NCBI GenBank assembly: GCA_017399265.1
Contig: JAFQDL010000001.1
Span: 80,992 to 144,991 of the forward strand
From: Clostridia bacterium
GTDB lineage: Bacteria; Bacillota; Clostridia; Christensenellales; UBA1242
Direction of reading: 5' to 3'
DNA: 64,000 nt
The notes under the pieces are model-generated. The model was given only the letters and a program-made list of their open reading frames with translations. It did no database searches and had not been told where the DNA came from. The position numbers were made by a program, and so were the translations under genes. Every line of letters begins with the position of its first letter. Positions within the stretch are counted from its first letter, which is position 1. Below are positions 41,910 through 50,121 of the stretch, piece by piece.

Positions 41910-43223
41910 ATGGATTTTCAATATAAAAATGTGTTGATATGGGGATATGGTGTTAGTGGTAGATCGGTAGAAAAAGTACTAACTGACATAGGGTGTAAGT
42001 ATTCTATTCTGGACGAGTCAATAAAGATTGATGGCGGTAATTATTTAAGTAAAATAACTAAAAAAAATATATTAAATTTTGATTTAATAGTATTATCTCC
42101 GGGTGTTGATGTAAATAGAAAAGAAATAGTTTATGCAGAGTCTTTTGGAATTGATGTTATTAGTGAAGTAGAGTTTGGTTATATGTTTTTGCCTAGTCAA
42201 ACAAAGGTGATAGCGGTGACAGGAACTAATGGTAAAACAACAACTGTAGAACTTATATACAATCTTTTGAAACTGGCTGGTAAAAGTGTTGCTGCTCTTG
42301 GCAATATCGGAAATCCGTTAAGTCAAGTTTATGGTAAAAATTATGATTATATAGTTGTTGAATTAAGTTCTTTTCAGTTGCAGAAAATTAAGTATTTCAA
42401 AGCGGATATTGCTGTGTTATTGAATATAGCGCCCGATCATTTAGATAGACATGGTACCTTTGAAAATTATATAGATGCAAAGTTGAATATATTTAATAAT
42501 CAATCAAAAAAAGACTATGCTATTTTGAATATGGATAATGAAATAATTAGAAATATTAAGATAGCAAATGTTAATAGAATTTATTATTCTATGTGTGGTA
42601 ATAAAGCAAAGTATACAATGATTAATAATATAATAAAAAAATCAAATAAGAAGTGTGTAGAGATTGATAATGGTGTACCAAGGGTGTTTTTGGGGAATGT
42701 TTTAGTGTGCTATATTGTTGCAGATATTTTAGGTGTGTCTTGTGAAATATTTGATAATTTGTTAAAAGTGTTTGAATTTCTGCCACACAGATATGAGTTT
42801 GTGACAAGAATACATAATATAAGTTTTATCAATGATAGCAAGGCTACCAATGCTCATGCTACTAACTGGGCGTTAACTTGTACAGAATCGGATGATACTT
42901 TGTTGCTGCTTGGTGGAAGAAACAAAGACTTGGAATTTGATGAAATTTTTTTAAGAAATGGACATAAACTTAAGAGGATTGTAGCCTTTGGGGAGTGTAG
43001 AAAAAAGATATATGGATTAAGAAAAAAATATAAAAATGTTGAATTTTTTCTTGAGAAAAATCTTGAAACATTACTAGATAATATTGATTCATATTTATCT
43101 GAGATAGATACTGTATTGTTATCTCCAGCTTGTGCTAGTTTTGATGAGTTTGCTTCGTATATAGAGCGAGGAGATTATTTTAAAAAAAGAGTATTGGAAA
43201 TGAGTCGTGAATATGAAAAATAA
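41910..43223 (+). CDS. murD: UDP-N-acetylmuramoylalanine-D-glutamate ligase MurD
   Basis: Adds D-glutamate to UDP-MurNAc-L-Ala. N-terminal Rossmann-like VLIWGYGVSGRSVEKVL, LIVLSPGV, ATP loop VIAVTGTNGKTTTVELIYN (about 100-118), VVELSSFQLQK, LNIAPDHLDRHGTFENYIDA, LPHRYEFV, FINDSKATNAHATNWAL and LLLGGRNKDLEF, and the closing LSPACASFDEFASYIERGD. 437 residues, complete. The ATG has GTGAGGTCGT. It is separated from mraY by the terminator hairpin and overlaps ftsW by about 11 bases. Confidence 0.97.
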   Translation: MDFQYKNVLIWGYGVSGRSVEKVLTDIGCKYSILDESIKIDGGNYLSKITKKNILNFDLIVLSPGVDVNRKEIVYAESFGIDVISEVEFGYMFLPSQTKVIAVTGTNGKTTTVELIYNLLKLAGKSVAALGNIGNPLSQVYGKNYDYIVVELSSFQLQKIKYFKADIAVLLNIAPDHLDRHGTFENYIDAKLNIFNNQSKKDYAILNMDNEIIRNIKIANVNRIYYSMCGNKAKYTMINNIIKKSNKKCVEIDNGVPRVFLGNVLVCYIVADILGVSCEIFDNLLKVFEFLPHRYEFVTRIHNISFINDSKATNAHATNWALTCTESDDTLLLLGGRNKDLEFDEIFLRNGHKLKRIVAFGECRKKIYGLRKKYKNVEFFLEKNLETLLDNIDSYLSEIDTVLLSPACASFDEFASYIERGDYFKKRVLEMSREYEK

Positions 43224-44370
43224 AATGAAAAATAAAGTAAATTTTAAACGATATTCTAGTGAGTTTTTTTTAATATTCTTTGTTGTATTATTGTGTTGCA
43301 TTGGTTTTGTTTTTATCTATTCCGCTAGTAATTACTCTGCGGGTATTTTGTATGGAGATTCTTTAAATTTTGTTACTAAACAAATAATTGGTTTTGCGAT
43401 AGGAATAGTATTAATGCTATTGATATCCAAGTTTAACTACAATAATTTTTCTAAGTTGCATATGGTTTTAGCTATTGTCGCCGTTGTTGTATTGTTAATG
43501 GTTTTTATCCCTGGGATAAGTATCGATGCTAATGGTGCTAGACGTTGGATAGGTTTTGGACCTTTATCCATTCAATCAAGTGAAATTGCAAAATTTGGTT
43601 TTGTAATATTTGCTGCAGTCTATTTATCTAAGAATTATAAAAAAGTGCATACACTAAAAGGAGTTTTACCAGTCCTTTTATTAGGTGCGGTGATATGTTT
43701 GCTTATACTTATGGAACCAAACTTAAGTGTAACAATTTGTGTAGGAATGGTTATGCTACTTATGCTTTGGGTGGGTGGTATGAACAAAAAGTATTTTGTT
43801 ATACTCTTGTGTCTAGCGTTGCTTGTTGTTCCTATATTGATAATTATTGAACCATATAGGTTGTATAGATTGTTGGCATTTATTAATCCTTGGGCAAATC
43901 CTCAAGATGAGGGGTTTCAACTAATTCAATCTCTCTATTCTCTAGGTGCTGGTGGTATGTTTGGTGTGGGAATTGGAAATTCAATGCAAAAGTATATGTT
44001 CTTACCATTTGCTGAGAGTGATTTTATATTAGCAATCATAGGAGAGGAAGTGGGTTTTGTGGGAGTGCTGATACTATTTTCTATTTACATAATTGTGATA
44101 AGTATTGGTTACAAAATTGCAATTAATGCAAAAGATCGGTTGGGTACGCTATTAGCATTTGGTATAACGTCATTAATTGCTTGTCAGACACTGATAAATG
44201 TAGCGGTTGTAACAGGCTCTATTCCACCCACAGGAATACCTCTACCATTCATCTCAGCAGGGGGGAGTAGTCTAATAGTATTTTTAAGTGCGGTAGGGAT
44301 ACTTATTAACATTAGTAGGAATAGCAAAAGCGGAGAGTTTAGGGATTTTAAATTAAAAGTACAAAATTGA
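43213..44370 (+). CDS. ftsW: Cell-division SEDS glycosyltransferase FtsW
   Basis: Membrane peptidoglycan polymerase of the septum. About ten helices; conserved SEDS motifs FVFIYSASNYSAG, RRWIGFGPLSIQSSEIAKFG (catalytic-type aspartate region nearby), MEPNLSVTICVGMVMLLML, NPWANPQDEGFQLIQSLYSL, FILAIIGEEVGFVG and the C-terminal TGIPLPFISAGGSSLIV. 385 residues from the ATG at 43213. Its 3' 150 bases recur in pieces at 46.8, 47.6 and 49.5 kb. murG, often the next gene, is replaced by an accessory island. Confidence 0.95.
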   Translation: MKNKMKNKVNFKRYSSEFFLIFFVVLLCCIGFVFIYSASNYSAGILYGDSLNFVTKQIIGFAIGIVLMLLISKFNYNNFSKLHMVLAIVAVVVLLMVFIPGISIDANGARRWIGFGPLSIQSSEIAKFGFVIFAAVYLSKNYKKVHTLKGVLPVLLLGAVICLLILMEPNLSVTICVGMVMLLMLWVGGMNKKYFVILLCLALLVVPILIIIEPYRLYRLLAFINPWANPQDEGFQLIQSLYSLGAGGMFGVGIGNSMQKYMFLPFAESDFILAIIGEEVGFVGVLILFSIYIIVISIGYKIAINAKDRLGTLLAFGITSLIACQTLINVAVVTGSIPPTGIPLPFISAGGSSLIVFLSAVGILINISRNSKSGEFRDFKLKVQN

Positions 44371-44403
44371 TATAGTAACTAATTTTAAGTTGTAACGAAA
44401 AAA

Positions 44404-44436
44404 ATAGGTGTTTTAAATATAAACACCTGTTTTTTT
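44404..44436. terminator. Terminator after ftsW, shared with XRE gene
   Basis: AGGTGTTT / AAACACCT, 7-base loop, A tract before and TTTTTTT after. Confidence 0.88.
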
Positions 44437-44641
44437 AATCTTCTAAACCTAATAGATAGTCTGTAGTTACGCAAAAAATTTTAGACAATTTAATTAATTG
44501 GTCGAGGTTGCATTCTCTCTGTCCTAATTCCCAATAGCAAATTGTTCTAGTATTTACAAGTATTAAATCCGCCAATTCTTGTCTGGATAAATTTTTTTCT
44601 TTTCTTAATTCTTTTAATATTTCTGGAAATTTTGTCATCAT
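44435..44641 (-). CDS. XRE-family regulator of the surface lipoprotein
   Basis: 68-residue Cro/C1-type helix-turn-helix: FPEILKELRKEKNLSRQELA, DLILVNTRTICYWELGQREC and LIKLSKIFCVTTDYLLGLED. Divergent from the lipoprotein gene. Two identical 13-bp boxes GAACAAAATGTTC (44652-44664 and 44681-44693) lie in the shared upstream region, the second inside the lipoprotein promoter. That fits direct repression of the neighbour and autoregulation. First gene of the island in the dcw cluster. Confidence 0.9.
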   Translation of the reverse strand: MMTKFPEILKELRKEKNLSRQELADLILVNTRTICYWELGQRECNLDQLIKLSKIFCVTTDYLLGLED

Positions 44642-44651
44642 TTTTATTTTA

Positions 44652-44693
44652 GAACAAAATGTTCGAAATTATTTGACTTAGAACAAAATGTTC
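44652..44693. promoter_or_regulatory. Twin operators and promoter of the lipoprotein gene
   Basis: Boxes GAACAAAATGTTC at 44652-44664 and 44681-44693. Promoter for the plus-strand gene: TTGACT (44673-44678), 18-bp spacer, TATAAT (44697-44702). The second box lies between -35 and -10, a classical repressor position. Confidence 0.78.
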
Positions 44694-44730
44694 CATTATA
44701 ATACAAATATTAATAAAAAAGGAGAAGTTT

Positions 44731-46785
44731 ATGAAAAAAGGAAAACTAAAGAAGATTATTGCTGCTACTGCAATGGGATTTTGTGCTCTTGCAATGCCTT
44801 TTATGCTTACAGGATGTGATAAAGATGATGACATAAATGTAAGATTCAATGACAACTATTTTCAATGGCAAATAGATGGCGAAGATGACTGGAATAATTT
44901 GTTTACAATTGATGAAATTCGTGAATTATTAGGAGAGGGCTACAAAGGTAATGAAGGAGCACAAGGTAATCCTGGTAGCGATGGAAGAGAAGTAGAATTC
45001 CAAACAACCAACACGCATATTCAATGGAGATATGTGACTGAAGACAATAGCGATAGCTGGAAGAATCTGGTAGCACTGTCAGAGATTAAAGGAAATTCCG
45101 GAACAAATGGTACAAGTGGTGAAGATGGTTTGACTCCATACATTGGTGAGAATGGAAACTGGTGGATAGGAACCACTGATACAGGTGTAAAAGCGGAAGG
45201 TGCAGCTGGAACCAATGGAACGAACGGCATTAATGGCGTAGATGGTAGAGAGGTTGTATTTAGAACAACAGAAACTCATATCCAATGGAGATATGAGACT
45301 GAAGATAATAGCGACAGTTGGAAGAATCTTATTGAATTGTCTGAGTTGAAAGGGCAAGACGGAACTAATGGAAGTAATGGTGTGGATGGATTCACGCCAT
45401 ACATTGGCGAGAATGGCAACTGGTGGATAGGCTCTAAAGACTCAGGAGTGAAAGCTAAAGGTGAAGATGGAGATCAATATATAATTGGTGAAGATGGCTA
45501 TTGGTATTTAAATGGTGTAAAGACAGAATTCAAAGCAATTGGTCAAGATGTATCATATGAAACATATACCATCACTTATGATTATGGGTATGCAATGATG
45601 ACAGATTTTTTTGATAATTATAAAGAGTCAGAAACCATTAGGTCTAATCAGTGGTTGACAGATTTACCAAGTGCTAAAAATAATTTTCCTGGTGAATTTG
45701 ATGGGTGGTATATAAAAGATACTAATAAAAAAATTGAAAATTATGATTTTATTGGTGGTGATCTAGTTTTAGAGGCTAGGTGGAATTCTTTAATTAGTGG
45801 TTTATATTTAGATGGCGTTTGTGTAAAATCTTGGGACCAAATAATAGCAGATTTTCCAGATGCATTTAATGAAAGTTGTACTTCTATTGTGTATTATAGA
45901 AACTCAGATAACCCGTATGAATATATTTGGTACATGAAAGGTGATTTGATTATTGATGATTCAATAACTACTATAGGGAATCGGGCGTTTGTAGGATGTT
46001 TTTCATTAACAAGTGTGATAATTCCATCAAGTGTAACAAGTATAGGAATAGATGCCTTTAAAGAATGTAATTCTTTAACTGCTATAAACATTCCAGAGAA
46101 TGTATCAGAAATTGATGAAGATGTTGCAGGGTTATGGTCTTGTGATAATTTAAAAAATATTAGAGTAGACAATAATAATTCAGTATATGATAGTAGAGAA
46201 TATTGCAATGGAATAATAGAGACAGCAACAAATACATTGATATTTGGTCGAGAAACAACAGTTATACCTAAAAGTGTGGAAAATATAGGCGATAAAGCTT
46301 TCTATATGTGTTTGGAGTTAACTAGTTTTGTTATCCCTAATAATATAAAATGTATAGGAAATAATACTTTTAATGCTTGTGAAAATCTAAAAAAAATAGA
46401 TATACCAATAAGTGTAACAAGTATAGGTGCTGGTGCATTTGCAAATTGTGATAATTTAGAAAGTATAGAAATACCAGAAAGTGTAACATCTTTGGGTACG
46501 GGAGTTTTTTATGGTTGCTCAAGCTTAAAAGATGTTATTATACCACCTAACGTAAAAAATTTACCTAGTAGAATGTTTGAGATATGTTCAGAATTAAAGA
46601 CTATCGTTATTTATAGTACTGTAACAAGTATAGGTGCTGATTTTATCGCTGGCTGCAATAAAATAGAGAAAGTGATTTTTAAGGGTACGAGAGATCAATG
46701 GGACAAAATAGAAATAAATGAAGATAATTATAATTTGTTACATATTACAAATCTTATCAAATTCGAACCAGAAACAATTGAATAA
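44731..46785 (+). CDS. Surface lipoprotein with collagen-like, InlB-type and BspA-type repeats
   Basis: 684 residues. Signal peptide with lipobox LTGC (Cys29). Residues ~75-255 contain two collagen-like G-x-y runs and two copies each of EVEFQTTNTHIQWRY / EVVFRTTETHIQWRY and of TPYIGENGNWWIG. About 265-345 is a Listeria-Bacteroides-type (InlB B) repeat ending GGDLVLEARW. The rest is BspA-like leucine-rich repeats (SLTSVIIPSSVTSIGIDAF, LTSFVIPNNIKCIGNNTF, LESIEIPESVTSLGTGVF). A cell-surface adhesin or binding role is likely. Its expression is probably set by the XRE gene next to it. A remnant of a second copy's 3' end lies at 51283-51321. Confidence 0.85.
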   Translation: MKKGKLKKIIAATAMGFCALAMPFMLTGCDKDDDINVRFNDNYFQWQIDGEDDWNNLFTIDEIRELLGEGYKGNEGAQGNPGSDGREVEFQTTNTHIQWRYVTEDNSDSWKNLVALSEIKGNSGTNGTSGEDGLTPYIGENGNWWIGTTDTGVKAEGAAGTNGTNGINGVDGREVVFRTTETHIQWRYETEDNSDSWKNLIELSELKGQDGTNGSNGVDGFTPYIGENGNWWIGSKDSGVKAKGEDGDQYIIGEDGYWYLNGVKTEFKAIGQDVSYETYTITYDYGYAMMTDFFDNYKESETIRSNQWLTDLPSAKNNFPGEFDGWYIKDTNKKIENYDFIGGDLVLEARWNSLISGLYLDGVCVKSWDQIIADFPDAFNESCTSIVYYRNSDNPYEYIWYMKGDLIIDDSITTIGNRAFVGCFSLTSVIIPSSVTSIGIDAFKECNSLTAINIPENVSEIDEDVAGLWSCDNLKNIRVDNNNSVYDSREYCNGIIETATNTLIFGRETTVIPKSVENIGDKAFYMCLELTSFVIPNNIKCIGNNTFNACENLKKIDIPISVTSIGAGAFANCDNLESIEIPESVTSLGTGVFYGCSSLKDVIIPPNVKNLPSRMFEICSELKTIVIYSTVTSIGADFIAGCNKIEKVIFKGTRDQWDKIEINEDNYNLLHITNLIKFEPETIE

Positions 46786-46792
46786 AAAAATA

Positions 46793-46826
46793 AAAATGGC
46801 TAAGGGAAAATCTTAGTCATTTTTTA
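46793..46826 (+). terminator. Terminator after the lipoprotein
   Basis: AATGGCTAAG / CTTAGTCATT, 7-base loop, TTTTT. The same hairpin follows the remnant at 51.3 kb. Confidence 0.82.
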
Positions 46827-46836
46827 CAATGCAATA

Positions 46837-46993
46837 ACTGATGTTAAGAGACTCAATTTCGCCAACACCATTTATTTCGGCAGGTGGGAGTAGCTTAATA
46901 GTTTTTTTAAGTGCGGTAGGGATACTTATTAACATTAGTAGGAATAGCAAAAGCGGAGAGTTTAGGGATTTTAGATTGAAAGGGATTATGTAG
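46837..46993 (+). pseudogene. ftsW 3'-end fragment 1
   Basis: In frame it reads TPFISAGGSSLIVFLSAVGI and LINISRNSKSGEFRDFRLKG, then stops. 70 bases (46904-46973) are identical to the ftsW 3' end at 44281-44350; the upstream part is diverged and has lost the codons for GIPL. No start or ribosome site. A hairpin GTATATAATTTTATATAC with T tract follows (47006-47031). Confidence 0.88.
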
Positions 46994-47069
46994 ATGTCGA
47001 AGAATGTATATAATTTTATATACATTTTTTTATTTGTGTGTTACAATGTTGTGTAGGAGGAAAGATAAT

Positions 47070-47609
47070 ATGTTTGAAACCAAAAGATTGATTATTAGAA
47101 GATTTACATCAAATGATGCAAAAGATGTATATGATTGTTGTAATGATTTTGAAGTAGTAAAAACTACTCTTGGTATGCCTTGGCCTTATACGGAAGATAT
47201 GGCTAAAGGTTGGATAGCTAAACAGCCACAAAGAGAAGACTTGGGTGTATCTTATGAATTTGCAATCTGTTTCAAAGATAATCCGAATAAAATTATAGGT
47301 TGTGTTTCGCTAATGGATATTAATGCCAATGCTAAGCGTGCGGAAATGGGGTATTGGGTTGGTAGAAAGTATTGGAAGCAAGGAATTGCAACAGAAGCAG
47401 CGAAAGCAATGCTTAAATTTGGTTTTGAAAATCTTGGATTACATAGTATTATTGCTAGATATTTTGATATAAATCCAGCAAGCGGTAGGGTTATGGAAAA
47501 GTGTGGTATGACTTATGTTGGAAATATCCGTGAACATGAATTTAGGTTTGATAAGTATTATAATGTTGGCTACTATGAAATGTTAGAAACAGATGAAAGA
47601 GAGCAATAA
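47070..47609 (+). CDS. GNAT acetyltransferase, RimJ/RimL type
   Basis: 179 residues from the ATG at 47070 (GTAGGAGGAAAGATAAT). Characteristic sequence: ETKRLIIRRFTSNDAKDVYD, IIGCVSLMDINANAKRAEMG, the acetyl-CoA binding YWVGRKYWKQGIATEAAKAM and YFDINPASGRVMEKCGMTYV. Members of this group acetylate protein N-termini or antibiotics or other small amines; the substrate is unknown. It is flanked on both sides by ftsW 3'-end fragments, so it is a cargo gene of the island. Confidence 0.92.
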   Translation: MFETKRLIIRRFTSNDAKDVYDCCNDFEVVKTTLGMPWPYTEDMAKGWIAKQPQREDLGVSYEFAICFKDNPNKIIGCVSLMDINANAKRAEMGYWVGRKYWKQGIATEAAKAMLKFGFENLGLHSIIARYFDINPASGRVMEKCGMTYVGNIREHEFRFDKYYNVGYYEMLETDEREQ

Positions 47610-47640
47610 AATGCTCTTTTTTGTTGTCTAAATTTATAAT

Positions 47641-47814
47641 ACAATAACTGATGTTAAGGGGTAGTATCCCTCTAACAGGAATACCTCTACCATTCATCTC
47701 AGCAGGGGGGAGTAGTCTAATTGTATTTATGTGTGCAGTAGGTATCCTTATCAACATCGCAAAGAATTCAAAAAGTGAAAAGTTTAAAGATTTTAGGTTA
47801 AAAGGTCTTAGTTG
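47641..47814 (+). pseudogene. ftsW 3'-end fragment 2
   Basis: Reads SIPLTGIPLPFISAGGSSLI, then VFMCAVGILINIAKNSKSEK and FKDFRLKGLS, stop. 46 bases (47676-47721) are identical to ftsW 44231-44276, while the 3' part differs clearly from the resident gene and from fragment 1. The hairpin GTATACAATTTTGTATAC plus T tract follows (47828-47853), matching that after fragment 1. Confidence 0.88.
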
Positions 47815-47894
47815 AATGTTTAAGAATGTATACAATTTTGTATACATTTTTTTGTTTGTGTGTTATTATAAGTTTATAAGGAGATTTATAAAAT

Positions 47895-48701
47895 ATGAAA
47901 GAAATTAGATTATGTGATGATACAGAAATAGATAAGGTTTTAGGGTTGTGTTCAGCTTGTAATTTGGGTGTTGAATTGCAAGGTTTTTATAATCCAAATT
48001 TTATTATTGATAAAGAATCAAAAAGTTTGATAATTGATTACAAGACCAAATTAAAAGGATTTAAACAAGGAAAATCGTTTCATGCTCCGTTTTGGGAGTT
48101 GAATTTAGGTAGTAAAAATTTAATGGTAAAAAATGCAACAATGAAAATATATAATATTGCTTATTCGATTGCTAAAAAGTTAGGTTGTACAGAAATAGTT
48201 GTTCACAATGGTTTTGTGCCGAATACAAGTTTTTACCAAGGCTGGGTTAAAAATGCAACAGCTTTTTGGAAGGAGTTTTTTGCAGATAAAGATGATTCTA
48301 TAACAATGATGTTAGAAAACCAATGCGAAGAAGATAGTGAAGTTCTAAAAATGGAAATTGATTCGGTAAATGACAAAAGATTGAAGGTGTGCATGGATAT
48401 TGGGCATGCCAATGCAAATTCTAAAATGTCAGTAAAAGAATGGATAATTTCATTAAATGATAGAATAGGATATGTGCATTTACACAACAATCACGGAGAA
48501 ATAAATGATAGGCCATCTTTTATGAATGATGAACATTTAGGATTAGGTCAAGGAATAATTGATATTAAGGAGACTCTTGGTTTATTAGAAAAATATAGTC
48601 CAGATGCTATTTGGGCTATTGAATGTAAACTTGAATATATAGAAGAATCTGTAAAGTTATTAAAAGATTTGGGATATATCAATAACAAAACAGATGTTTA
48701 A
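47895..48701 (+). CDS. TIM-barrel sugar isomerase / AP-endonuclease-2-like protein
   Basis: 268 residues of the xylose-isomerase-like TIM barrel superfamily, which includes sugar-phosphate isomerases and endonuclease IV. Metal-site phrases: SFHAPFWELNLG, EIVVHNGFV, MMLENQCEEDSEV, VCMDIGHANANS, YVHLHNNHGEINDR and HLGLGQGIIDI, AIECKL. The set H, E, D-x-G-H, H-x-H-x and E is present, so it is likely catalytic. The substrate is unknown. It is 28 bases from the next gene, an island operon of two. Confidence 0.85.
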   Translation: MKEIRLCDDTEIDKVLGLCSACNLGVELQGFYNPNFIIDKESKSLIIDYKTKLKGFKQGKSFHAPFWELNLGSKNLMVKNATMKIYNIAYSIAKKLGCTEIVVHNGFVPNTSFYQGWVKNATAFWKEFFADKDDSITMMLENQCEEDSEVLKMEIDSVNDKRLKVCMDIGHANANSKMSVKEWIISLNDRIGYVHLHNNHGEINDRPSFMNDEHLGLGQGIIDIKETLGLLEKYSPDAIWAIECKLEYIEESVKLLKDLGYINNKTDV

Positions 48702-48728
48702 TATATAAAAAATTAGGGTGAAAAGTAA

Positions 48729-49502
48729 ATGTTGAAATGTATTAAGGGACAAGATGAACAAGCAAAATTTGCTCTACTTTATCAAATAGTAAATGCTGAG
48801 TGTAAAATAGAAACAGACAACATTAACTATTTTATGGCTCAAACAAAATTAGGATATCCTGTTTGGGTGTGGACTAAAAAAAATATATCAAAAAACAAAA
48901 TTAAAGAAATTCAGGATAAAATGAATAGTTTTATTACTGATGGGTATAGGGTTAAATTCACTTGCAAAAAAGAAATTTATGATGCTTTGAGAAACGAAAA
49001 ATTCAAATATTTAACAGATGAATATTTTGAAATGGGTTCTTATTATTGTAAAAAGACAATTAAACCTAAAGAAACAAAGGGGTATTTTTCTTTAGCGACA
49101 ATGCAAGATCTAGAAGTGTTATCGAATTATCATATTTGGGATAACAAAGAAACTAGTAATATAGAAATATCAAAGGCTGATGCAATTGACCATGTAAAAG
49201 AATTGATTGAAAAGAAGTCTTTCTATATTTGGAAAGATGATAAAGGAAAGATTGTATGTATGGCTATGTTGAATATAAATTTGCAATTTGCGCGCATAAA
49301 TCATGTTTATACACCTATAGGGGAGAGGTGTAAAGGGTATGCCCAAAATCTGATTTATGTTTTAACAAATAAAGCCTTGGATAAGGGATTTATCCCAGTA
49401 TTGTATACCGACTATCATTATCCAGCTTCAAATAAAGCATATATGGCTGTTGGTTATGAAAATATTGGTGTTTTGATAAATTTCTCATGTCAAAATTCAT
49501 AA
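48729..49502 (+). CDS. GNAT family N-acetyltransferase
   Basis: 257 residues. The C-terminal half is a GNAT domain: YFSLATMQDLEVLSNYHIWD, IVCMAMLNINLQFARINHVY, TPIGERCKGYAQNLIYVLTN as acetyl-CoA loop, and FIPVLYTDYHYPASNKAYMA with VGYENIGV. The N-terminal half is a second degenerate domain. Arrangement resembles FR47/Eis-like two-domain acetyltransferases. Linked to the TIM-barrel gene upstream; the stop runs into ftsW fragment 3. Confidence 0.82.
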   Translation: MLKCIKGQDEQAKFALLYQIVNAECKIETDNINYFMAQTKLGYPVWVWTKKNISKNKIKEIQDKMNSFITDGYRVKFTCKKEIYDALRNEKFKYLTDEYFEMGSYYCKKTIKPKETKGYFSLATMQDLEVLSNYHIWDNKETSNIEISKADAIDHVKELIEKKSFYIWKDDKGKIVCMAMLNINLQFARINHVYTPIGERCKGYAQNLIYVLTNKALDKGFIPVLYTDYHYPASNKAYMAVGYENIGVLINFSCQNS

Positions 49503-49506
49503 TACA

Positions 49507-49576
49507 ATAACCAGTAGCAACAGGCTCTATTCCACCCACAGGAATATCTCTACCATTTATATCAGCTGAGGAGCGT
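49507..49576 (+). pseudogene. ftsW 3'-end fragment 3
   Basis: 28 bases (49519-49546) identical to ftsW 44211-44238, then a diverging match to CTCTACCATTTATATCAGC. It begins after AATACAATAAC, the same boundary motif as fragment 2 (fragment 1 has GCAATAAC). Confidence 0.8.
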
Positions 49577-49822
49577 AGCGCAATGTGTTCTTACGCGTGT
49601 AAAATTTTTGTATACAACTTGGAATTATATTTTAAGTTATAATTAGATAATAGTTTAAATATTTTATTTATCTTTATGTAGCAATAATTTTAACTTTTAA
49701 TCTTCTAAGACTATAAATACGTCAATAATTTGAGTTTATGTTGTGTTTATTTAATTTGTTTGTTTATGTTGTAAGAATATGTTAAAATATTTTAAAAAAA
49801 ATTTTTAAAGGGAAAAAAATAA
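49577..49822. other. Non-coding island stretch with promoter
   Basis: No gene apart from the XRE-like remnant. A promoter for the next gene is visible: TTGTTT (49760-49765), 17-bp spacer, TAAAAT (49783-49788). A small inverted pair GCGTA / TACGC lies at 49573-49595. Confidence 0.5.
49697..49729 (-). pseudogene. Possible 3' remnant of an XRE gene
   Basis: On the minus strand it ends IIDVFIVLED-stop against TTDYLLGLED-stop of the XRE gene at 44435. The last 12 bases are identical and the rest about 70%. Short, so it could be chance, but it lies at the position expected after an ftsW end. Confidence 0.4.
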
Positions 49823-50110
49823 ATGGCAAACTTTTTTAAAACAATGAGTTTCTTAGCATCAATTATTATGTTGGTTTTTTATGGAATATATGTATCTGAT
49901 TTTATTTTTGATTATATGCCCTTTGCTACATATATATCTGATTATTTAGGAAATATAATGTATTTCGGGCCGATGATGGTGTGCGCGTTATTCTCTTTAT
50001 CAGAAATGTGGGAAAAGTCGCCGATTACTCGTTGGATACTTTTAGCTTTTTGGGTCGCACTTTTTGTTGCTTCTTTTCTACCAGGTAGTGTATTGGATTT
50101 GTTTAGTTAA
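49823..50110 (+). CDS. Small three-helix membrane protein
   Basis: 95 residues with hydrophobic stretches FLASIIMLVFYGIYV, YFGPMMVCALFSLSEMW and ILLAFWVALFVASFLPG. AAAGGGAAAAAAATAA precedes the ATG. No family recognised. Eleven bases before the lipase gene, in one operon; it may assist the lipase-like protein or act separately. Confidence 0.65.
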   Translation: MANFFKTMSFLASIIMLVFYGIYVSDFIFDYMPFATYISDYLGNIMYFGPMMVCALFSLSEMWEKSPITRWILLAFWVALFVASFLPGSVLDLFS

Positions 50111-50121
50111 GGAGTTTGATT

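Noticed and set aside
46813-47025. Minus-strand frame giving a 70-residue protein, similar to another at 47542-47847
   Set aside because: They look alike only because both run antisense through ftsW fragments and the same hairpin; neither has a start signal.
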